From Billgrantia endophytica (GTDB lineage Bacteria > Pseudomonadota > Gammaproteobacteria > Pseudomonadales > Halomonadaceae), in assembly GCF_002879615.1 (NCBI RefSeq), contig NZ_PNRF01000032.1, forward strand, positions 62,001 to 126,000: a stretch of 64,000 nt of DNA, in the 5' to 3' direction. Under the pieces are notes generated by a model that saw only the letters and a program-made list of their open reading frames with translations, did not search any database and had not been told where the DNA came from. The first letter of the stretch is position 1, and every line of letters starts with the position of its first letter. This document shows, piece after piece, positions 58,101 through 64,000 of the stretch. Made by a program: the position numbers and the translations under genes.

Positions 58101-59204
58101 CTAGCCCTGGCTGGCAATCAGCCTGCCACGCTTTTCCCGCTGCCGCCCGAGCGCCCAGCGCACGTGCTCGCGCACCAGATCGGAGGGGTAGGACAGGCGC
58201 GCCATCAAGGCGGCTTCCACAGCCTCGCTCCATGGGGCGTTGCCCAGCCCCACCGCCAGGTTGCGCAGCCAGCGCTCATAGCCGATGCGCCGTATCGGGC
58301 TGCCGGCGGTCTTGTCGAGGAACTCCTCCTCGCCCCAGCCGAACAGCGAGACCAGGCTGGCCCGGTCGAGGTCGTGGCGCGGCGCGAAGTCCGCTTCCCG
58401 TGTGGCGCGGGCGAAGCGAGTGAAGGGGCAGACCAGCTGGCAGTCGTCGCAGCCGAATACCCGATTGCCCATGGCCTCACGGTATTGCTCGGGAATGGCG
58501 CCGAACAGCTCGATGGTGAGATAGGAAATGCAGGCCCGGGCATCCACCACTCGATCCGCGACGATGGCGCCCGTCGGGCAGGCGGTGCGGCATGCGCTGC
58601 AGCTGCCGCAATGGTCGGCCTCGAAGGGCGGATCCACCGGCAACGGCAGGTCGACGTAGAGCTCTCCCAGGAAAAACAGCGAACCGGCCTTGGGATTGAG
58701 TAACATGGCATTCTTCCCCACCCAGCCGAGCCCCGCCTTGCGGGCGATTGCGCGCTCCATCACCGGTGCCGAGTCCACGAAGGCGCGGTAGCCGAAAGGG
58801 CCCGTCCTGGCTTCGATCCACTGTGCCAGCGTGGCCAGCCGCTTGCGCATCAGCTTGTGGTAGTCGCGACCAACGGCATAGCGGGAGACATAGGCCGTTT
58901 CCGGCTGACCCAGTACCTTGGCGCTTTCCACGTCGGCGGGCAGGTAATCCAGGCGTACGCTGATCAATCGGACAGTGCCGGGTATGAGCGCTTCGGGCCG
59001 TGTGCGCCTGGTGCCATGCTTGGCCATGAAGCCCATTTCACCGTGATGGCCGGCGTCCAGCCAGCGCTGCAGGTAGCGCTCGTCATCGGTCAGGTCGATG
59101 TCGGTGATACCCACCTGCTGGAAGCCCAGTTCTCGTCCCCAGGTCTTGATGGTGTCGGCCAGGTTGGCGAGTTCGGTGTCGTCCAGGGGTGCCGGAGGCG
59201 TCAT
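58101..59204 (-). CDS. queG: QueG, epoxyqueuosine reductase
   Basis: This 367-residue cobalamin-dependent enzyme makes the last step to queuosine in tRNA. Two [4Fe-4S] motifs are visible: CGSCSACRTACPTGAI and CDDCQLVCPFTRFA. VDSAPVMERAIARKAGLGWVGKN is a family block. Divergent from nnr, the same neighbour as in many gammaproteobacteria. Confidence 0.95.
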   Translation of the reverse strand: MTPPAPLDDTELANLADTIKTWGRELGFQQVGITDIDLTDDERYLQRWLDAGHHGEMGFMAKHGTRRTRPEALIPGTVRLISVRLDYLPADVESAKVLGQPETAYVSRYAVGRDYHKLMRKRLATLAQWIEARTGPFGYRAFVDSAPVMERAIARKAGLGWVGKNAMLLNPKAGSLFFLGELYVDLPLPVDPPFEADHCGSCSACRTACPTGAIVADRVVDARACISYLTIELFGAIPEQYREAMGNRVFGCDDCQLVCPFTRFARATREADFAPRHDLDRASLVSLFGWGEEEFLDKTAGSPIRRIGYERWLRNLAVGLGNAPWSEAVEAALMARLSYPSDLVREHVRWALGRQREKRGRLIASQG

Positions 59205-59306
59205 GATCGAGAAAAAACCACGTAAATGCGCGCTGGGGGATTGGCGAAAGCGCCATGAAGCTTACACTTGTCTATGGTAAAGCATCCTTCGCAGGGGAGA
59301 CACCGG

Positions 59307-60869
59307 ATGTCCGAGAATCAGCCCGACAAGACACAGCCCTTGCTGCGGCCCCTGTATCGGGCCGATCAGGTGCGGGAACTCGATCGGCGTACCATTGCCG
59401 CCGGAATCGAGGGCTTTGCCCTGATGCAGCGTGCCGCCGCGGCTGCCTGGCAGAGCCTCACGTCGCGCTGGCCGGGGGTGCGGCGGCTGACCGTGCTGTG
59501 CGGAGGCGGCAACAATGGTGGCGACGGTCATGTCCTGGCGGCGCTGGCTGCGGCGGCCGGGCTGGACGTGCAGCGTATCGTGCTCAAGAAGACGGAAACG
59601 CTGGAAGGGGATGCGGCCCGGGCCGCCGAGATGGCGACGGCTGCCGGCGTGGGTGTGGTCGACTGGCAGCCTGGCCTGAACCTTACCGGCGAAGTGGTGG
59701 TGGACGCTCTCCTCGGGACGGGGCTGGGGGGAGAGGCGCGCGGTGCGTTTCGCGAGGCCATCGAGGCCGTCAATGCCAGCGGCCTTCCGGTACTGGCGAT
59801 CGACATTCCCTCGGGGCTGGCCGCGGACACGGGGGCGGAGCTTGGCCTCGCGGTACGTGCCACCCGCACCGTAACCTTCATCGCCGACAAGATCGGCCTG
59901 CATACCGGCCGAGCCCCGGCCCTGGCCGGAGAGGTGCATTTCCGCGCACTGGGAGTCGATGCCGCTGCGCACCATGACCTGGTGCCAGCGGCTTGGCTGC
60001 TCGACAGCGCCTTGCTCCCGGCCATGCTGCCTCCGCGTCGGCGCGATGCGCACAAGGGAGACATGGGCCACCTGCTGGTACTGGGCGGGGCGCCCGGCTT
60101 CGGTGGGGCGGCACTGCTGGCCGGCGGGGCGGCCGCTCGCCTGGGGGCCGGCAAGATCAGCCTGGCCACGGCGCCCGAACATGTCACGGCCTGCCTGATG
60201 CATCGACCGGAAGTCATGGTGCATGGCATGCGCGGAGCGGCGGATCTCGGTGATCTTCCCGCGCGTGTCGACATAGTGGTGGCAGGGCCGGGCCTGGGGC
60301 AAGGTCCCTGGGGGCAGGGCATGATGCAGGCGGCGCTGGGGGCGAAGCGACCCCTGGTAGTGGATGCCGACGGTCTCAATCTGCTGGCCAGCCGCTGGAC
60401 CGGGGAACGACGCGATGACTGGATCCTGACGCCGCACCCGGGGGAGGCGGGCCGGCTGCTGGGTATCGGCGCAGCAGAGGTGGAAGCCGATCGCCCCGCT
60501 GCCGCACGCGAGCTGCAGCGCCGTCGCGGTGGCGTGGTGGTACTCAAGGGTGCCGGTAGCCTCGTGGTCGGCCCGGAGGGGATGGTGGTTTGCCCCTACG
60601 GTAACCCCGGCATGGCCTCGGGTGGCATGGGTGACGTGCTGTCGGGAATTCTGGGCGCCCTGCTGGCCCAGGGGATCGGGCTGGAGGATGCCGCCCGTCT
60701 CGGGGTGCTGGTACACGCGATGGCGGGCGATCTGGCGGCTCGGGATGGTGGCGAGCGTGGTCTGCTGGCTGCTGATCTGGCATCCTATGCACGACGTCTG
60801 GTCAATCCCGGGATCAACTCCGGGTCCAATTCCCTGGCAGGTAGTGGCAATGCGCGTGCGACTCGATGA
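59307..60869 (+). CDS. nnr: Bifunctional NAD(P)H-hydrate epimerase/dehydratase
   Basis: This 520-residue protein repairs damaged NAD(P)H. The N-terminal YjeF_N epimerase has GGGNNGGDGHVLAALA and DALLGTGL; the C-terminal ADP-dependent dehydratase has HKGDMGHLLVLGG, LTPHPGEAGRLL and GGMGDVLSGILGALLAQG. The start at 59307 has GGGGAG upstream. It overlaps tsaE by 20 bp. Confidence 0.95.
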   Translation: MSENQPDKTQPLLRPLYRADQVRELDRRTIAAGIEGFALMQRAAAAAWQSLTSRWPGVRRLTVLCGGGNNGGDGHVLAALAAAAGLDVQRIVLKKTETLEGDAARAAEMATAAGVGVVDWQPGLNLTGEVVVDALLGTGLGGEARGAFREAIEAVNASGLPVLAIDIPSGLAADTGAELGLAVRATRTVTFIADKIGLHTGRAPALAGEVHFRALGVDAAAHHDLVPAAWLLDSALLPAMLPPRRRDAHKGDMGHLLVLGGAPGFGGAALLAGGAAARLGAGKISLATAPEHVTACLMHRPEVMVHGMRGAADLGDLPARVDIVVAGPGLGQGPWGQGMMQAALGAKRPLVVDADGLNLLASRWTGERRDDWILTPHPGEAGRLLGIGAAEVEADRPAAARELQRRRGGVVVLKGAGSLVVGPEGMVVCPYGNPGMASGGMGDVLSGILGALLAQGIGLEDAARLGVLVHAMAGDLAARDGGERGLLAADLASYARRLVNPGINSGSNSLAGSGNARATR

Positions 60870-61350
60870 TGAAGACACCCAGGTCGCCTTCGGCGAGTGC
60901 CTTGGCCGCGCCCTGGCCGGACATGGGCGTGTCTATCTCGAGGGCGACCTGGGTGTCGGGAAGACGACGCTGACCCGGGGTATCCTGCGGGCATACGGCC
61001 ATGCGGGGGCCGTCAAGAGCCCCACCTATACCCTGGTCGAGCCCTATGAGTTCGGCGGCAGGTGGCTCTACCATTTCGACCTCTATCGTCTCGGCGACCC
61101 GGAGGAGCTGGAATTCATCGGTGGGCGCGACCTCTTTGCCGACGATGCCCTTTGTATCGTCGAGTGGCCCAGCCGGGGGGCAGGATGGCTGCCGATACCG
61201 GACCTTGTCATAACTCTCGGCCTGGACGAACCGGGCCGGGTCGCCAGCCTGGAGGTCTTCTCGGAGCACGGGCGGGCCGTCCTGACGACGCTGGCGGTGG
61301 ATGCCACCCTGGACGACGCAATCATCGAGCAGGAACGCGAAGCACCGTGA
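60850..61350 (+). CDS. tsaE: TsaE, tRNA t6A-synthesis ATPase
   Basis: This 166-residue protein has Walker A LEGDLGVGKTTLTRG, SPTYTLVEPY and HFDLYRLGDPEELEFIG, all diagnostic for TsaE, which supports t6A37 formation with TsaB and TsaD. It overlaps nnr upstream and shares one base with the amiB start downstream. Confidence 0.96.
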   Translation: MRVRLDDEDTQVAFGECLGRALAGHGRVYLEGDLGVGKTTLTRGILRAYGHAGAVKSPTYTLVEPYEFGGRWLYHFDLYRLGDPEELEFIGGRDLFADDALCIVEWPSRGAGWLPIPDLVITLGLDEPGRVASLEVFSEHGRAVLTTLAVDATLDDAIIEQEREAP

Positions 61351-62837
61351 TGACGATCCGATACTTGCCTGTGAGTCTCTTTCCGGGCGCCCCCTCATGG
61401 CGCTGGTGCCAGGTCATGCTGGCACTCTTGCCGTTACTGCTGTTTCCCAAGCTGGCTCTGGCGGCGCAGGTGGACAATGTGCGCCTCTGGGCGGCGCCGG
61501 ATCATGCCCGCCTGGTCTTCGACCTATCCGGCCATGCCGAGGCCGATGTCTTCATTCTCGACGGTCCCCGGCGGCTGGTCATCGACCTTGATGACAGTGG
61601 TCTCAATACCGAGCTTTCCGCGCTGAATCTGGATGGCAGTGCCATTACCGCCGTGCGCAGCGGGGTACGGGATGGCAATGGCCTGCGGGTGGTGCTGGAA
61701 CTCTCCCGAGAGGTCGAGCCGCGCCATTTCACGCTACCGCCCAATGATCAGTATGGCCATCGCCTGGTAGTGGACATGGAGTACCCGGGGGAAAGCGCGG
61801 TGGAAAATCCCATCGACCCCATCGAGGCGATGATCCGCGAGCAGGAGATCATCGCCAACCGCGGGCGTTCCGAGGGGGCGGAGAGTGCGCCCCGGGTGGA
61901 TGCCGAATCCGCCGTGGCGAGCCAGCCGGCGGCGCCGCATCCCCGCCGCGACATCATTATCGCCATCGATCCCGGCCATGGGGGAGAGGACCCCGGCGCG
62001 ATCGGGCCAGGCGGCACACGCGAGAAGGACGTGGTCATGGAAATCAGTCGCCGGCTGCAACGTCTGGTGGACGGTGCCGAAGGGTTCCGTGCCGTGATGA
62101 TCCGGGACGGGGACTACTACATCGGCTTGCGTCAGCGTACCCGTATTGCCCGCGAGCAGAAGGCCGACTTCTTCGTCTCGATCCATGCCGATGCCTTCAA
62201 CAGTCCGCGCCCCAACGGCAGTTCGGTCTATGCCCTGTCCCAGCGTGGTGCCACCTCGGAGACCGCCCAGTGGCTGGCGGCCAGCGAGAACCAGGCCGAC
62301 CTGATTGGCGGCGTGGACGGTAACCTGTCGCTGAACGACAAGGATGAGGTGCTGCGAGGCGTACTGCTCGATCTCACCATGACCGCCACGCTCAACGACT
62401 CGCTGGCCATCGGCGGCCAGGTGCTCGACCAGCTTGGCCGGGTCAATCGGCTGCACCGTTCGCGTGTGGAGCAGGCAGGCTTCATGGTGCTGAAATCGCC
62501 GGATATCCCGTCGCTGCTGATCGAGACGGGGTTCATTTCCAACCCCGAAGAGGAGCGGCGTCTGCGGGAGGGCGGACATCAGCAGAAACTGGCCGAGTCG
62601 ATCTTCGCGGGCCTGAGCGAACATTTCCGCCGCAACCCGCCTCCAGCCAGCCTGCTGGCCTGGCAGCGGGACAATCAGCGCAGCCCTGCCGGGGACGAGT
62701 ACCGTATCCAGCCCGGCGACACGCTGTCGGGCATCGCGTCGCATCATGGCGTACCCGTGGGTCGGCTCAAGCAGGCCAACGAGCTCAATGGCGACGTGAT
62801 ACGTGTCGGGCAGGTACTACGGATTCCGCGTTCATGA
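61350..62837 (+). CDS. amiB: N-acetylmuramoyl-L-alanine amidase with LysM (AmiB type)
   Basis: This 495-residue exported enzyme has a signal segment ([17 protein letters not shown]), an N-terminal AMIN domain, and an Amidase_3 domain with zinc motifs [14 protein letters not shown] and [11 protein letters not shown]-terminal LysM domain ([18 protein letters not shown]...VGQVLRIP) binds peptidoglycan. It splits septal peptidoglycan during division. Start ATG 61350 overlaps the tsaE stop; mutL overlaps its end by 4 bp. Confidence 0.95.
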   Translation: MTIRYLPVSLFPGAPSWRWCQVMLALLPLLLFPKLALAAQVDNVRLWAAPDHARLVFDLSGHAEADVFILDGPRRLVIDLDDSGLNTELSALNLDGSAITAVRSGVRDGNGLRVVLELSREVEPRHFTLPPNDQYGHRLVVDMEYPGESAVENPIDPIEAMIREQEIIANRGRSEGAESAPRVDAESAVASQPAAPHPRRDIIIAIDPGHGGEDPGAIGPGGTREKDVVMEISRRLQRLVDGAEGFRAVMIRDGDYYIGLRQRTRIAREQKADFFVSIHADAFNSPRPNGSSVYALSQRGATSETAQWLAASENQADLIGGVDGNLSLNDKDEVLRGVLLDLTMTATLNDSLAIGGQVLDQLGRVNRLHRSRVEQAGFMVLKSPDIPSLLIETGFISNPEEERRLREGGHQQKLAESIFAGLSEHFRRNPPPASLLAWQRDNQRSPAGDEYRIQPGDTLSGIASHHGVPVGRLKQANELNGDVIRVGQVLRIPRS

Positions 62838-64000
62838 CGATATCTCGCACGGACCATCAGGGCGCTACGGTCGAAGCTCGGCGTATTCGGGTTCTCGACC
62901 CCCGCCTGGCCAACCAGATTGCCGCCGGAGAGGTGGTGGAGCGCCCCGCCTCGGTGGTCAAGGAACTGGTCGAGAATGCCATCGATGCCGGTAGCCGCCG
63001 CATCGAGGTGGACATCGAGGCGGGCGGCGCACGGCTGATTCGGGTGCGCGACGACGGCAGTGGCATCGGCGAAGCCGATCTGCCGCTGGCCCTGTCGCGG
63101 CACGCCACCAGCAAGATCGTGTCGCTGGAGGAGCTGGAAGGCGTGGCCAGTCTGGGCTTTCGTGGAGAGGCGCTGGCGTCGATCTGCTCGGTATCGCGCC
63201 TGGAGCTGGTCGCCAATGCCGCAGAGGACCCCCAGGGGGGCTGGCGGGTCGTCGTCGAGGGACGCCAGATGGAACCGCGTGTCACGCCGGCTCCGCACCC
63301 TCGCGGTACATCGGTTACCGTGCGGGATCTCTTCTTCAATACGCCTGCCCGGCGCAAGTTCCTGCGTACCGAGAAAACGGAATATGGTCACGTGGAGGAG
63401 GCGTTCCGCCGCCTGGCCCTGTCACGCTTCGACATCACCTGGGTGCTTCGGCACAATCAGAAGATCGTTCACCAACTGCCCGCCAGTATCGACACGATGG
63501 CCCGTGAGCGCCGCATCGGCGCGCTGCTCGGCAAGGGGTTCCTGGAGCATGCCCTGCACCTGGACCTGGGAGCCGGCAGCCTGCGACTGTGGGGCTGGGT
63601 CGGGCTGCCTACCCACTCCCGTGCCCAGGCCGACCAACAATATTTCTTCGTCAATGGGCGGGTGGTGCGGGATCGCCTGGTGGCTCATGCCATTCGTCAG
63701 GCCTACCGGGATGTGTTGTTCCATGGCCGCCATCCGGTCTTCGTGCTCTATCTGGAAGTCGATCCGCTGATCGTGGATGTCAATGTGCATCCTACCAAGC
63801 ATGAGGTGCGTTTCCGCGATGGCCGGATGGTGCACGACTTCCTGTTCTCGAGCTTGCACCGGGCATTGGCGGAGGCGCGTCCTGGCGAGCAGGGCGATCA
63901 TGCTGTCGCAGTGGCCGAGGGTTCGCCAACGAACGACCAGGCTGGCCGATTCGAGCATGAGGTTCGTGAAGGCGGGGGGCGCTGGCAGCAGCAGCCGATG
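62834..64000 (+). CDS. mutL: DNA mismatch repair protein MutL (5' part)
   Basis: The frame runs off the window after 389 codons. The GHKL ATPase motifs are present: [57 protein letters not shown], and [28 protein letters not shown] marks the end of the N-terminal domain. The start at 62834 overlaps the amiB stop (ATGA). The C-terminal dimerisation domain is not in the window. Confidence 0.97.
   Translation, partial: MTISRTDHQGATVEARRIRVLDPRLANQIAAGEVVERPASVVKELVENAIDAGSRRIEVDIEAGGARLIRVRDDGSGIGEADLPLALSRHATSKIVSLEELEGVASLGFRGEALASICSVSRLELVANAAEDPQGGWRVVVEGRQMEPRVTPAPHPRGTSVTVRDLFFNTPARRKFLRTEKTEYGHVEEAFRRLALSRFDITWVLRHNQKIVHQLPASIDTMARERRIGALLGKGFLEHALHLDLGAGSLRLWGWVGLPTHSRAQADQQYFFVNGRVVRDRLVAHAIRQAYRDVLFHGRHPVFVLYLEVDPLIVDVNVHPTKHEVRFRDGRMVHDFLFSSLHRALAEARPGEQGDHAVAVAEGSPTNDQAGRFEHEVREGGGRWQQQPM

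Noticed and set aside
59262..60878. A 538-codon frame antisense to nnr
   Set aside because: Shadow of nnr; it has no conserved domain and a composition typical of antisense frames.

Overview
The window is a GC-rich chromosome segment from a gammaproteobacterium. The housekeeping genes (yqiA-parE-parC, cmoA/cmoB, efp with epmA/epmB, rsgA/orn/psd, queG-nnr-tsaE-amiB-mutL) and a bacterial voltage-gated sodium channel fit a marine or halophilic lineage. My best guess is Halomonadaceae, inferred from overall protein character and not tested by search. No rRNA, tRNA, CRISPR array, transposase or phage gene was seen.

Region 1 (1-20,501) is the distal part of a molybdenum nitrogenase cluster with the gene order known from Azotobacter vinelandii and Pseudomonas stutzeri. 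It holds the end of nifK, nifT, nifY, a DUF6129 gene and an LRV Fe-S gene. Then comes a sigma54/NifA-type promoter driving nifE-nifN-nifX-DUF269-DUF683-fdxB-[2Fe-2S] ferredoxin plus four poorly known, translationally coupled genes. Next are a Nif11 gene and a molbindin on the minus strand, each with its own -24/-12 promoter and TGT-N10-ACA site, and a degenerate PhyH-fold gene whose upstream region carries NifA-type sites and a near-perfect Fur box. Finally iscA(nif)-nifU-nifS-nifV-cysE-orf-nifW-nifZ-nifM-clpX, and nifF. The cysteines that matter in NifE, NifN, NifU, NifS and NifIscA are all present, so the FeMo-co scaffold and Fe-S supply machinery look intact. nifHD, nifB, nifQ, nifA and nifL are not in the window.

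Region 2 (20,700-38,900) is core chromosome: a YugP-type membrane peptidase, cmoB, a phospholipase D-like gene and cmoA on the minus strand, pgi, yqiA-parE-parC, serB, a TIGR02647 gene, an SDR, a NaV-type channel, an M4 (protealysin-like) protease coupled to its emfourin inhibitor, and leuA.

Region 3 (39,045-51,340) starts with a decayed partial copy of epmB. It then holds a ten-gene minus-strand operon for guanidine use: substrate-binding protein, permease, ATPase, two DUF1989 proteins (carboxyguanidine deiminase subunits), a urea/guanidine carboxylase, a 2-oxoglutarate/Fe(II) oxygenase, an unknown protein and allophanate hydrolase. A clear guanidine-I (ykkC) riboswitch precedes the operon, with a sigma54-like promoter just upstream of it. 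This is the strongest functional story outside nif: nitrogen limitation (sigma54) and guanidine (riboswitch) may jointly gate the operon, and the embedded oxygenase may release guanidine from a larger molecule.

Region 4 (51,343-64,000) carries epmB / efp-epmA, psd, a rhodanese, rsgA, orn, queG, nnr, tsaE, amiB and the 5' part of mutL.

Four copies of a roughly 100-nt structured repeat (29,083; 31,588; 38,921; 53,128) lie between core genes and none lies in the nif half. Three of the four keep a perfect 8-bp hairpin although its sequence differs in each, which is compensatory change.
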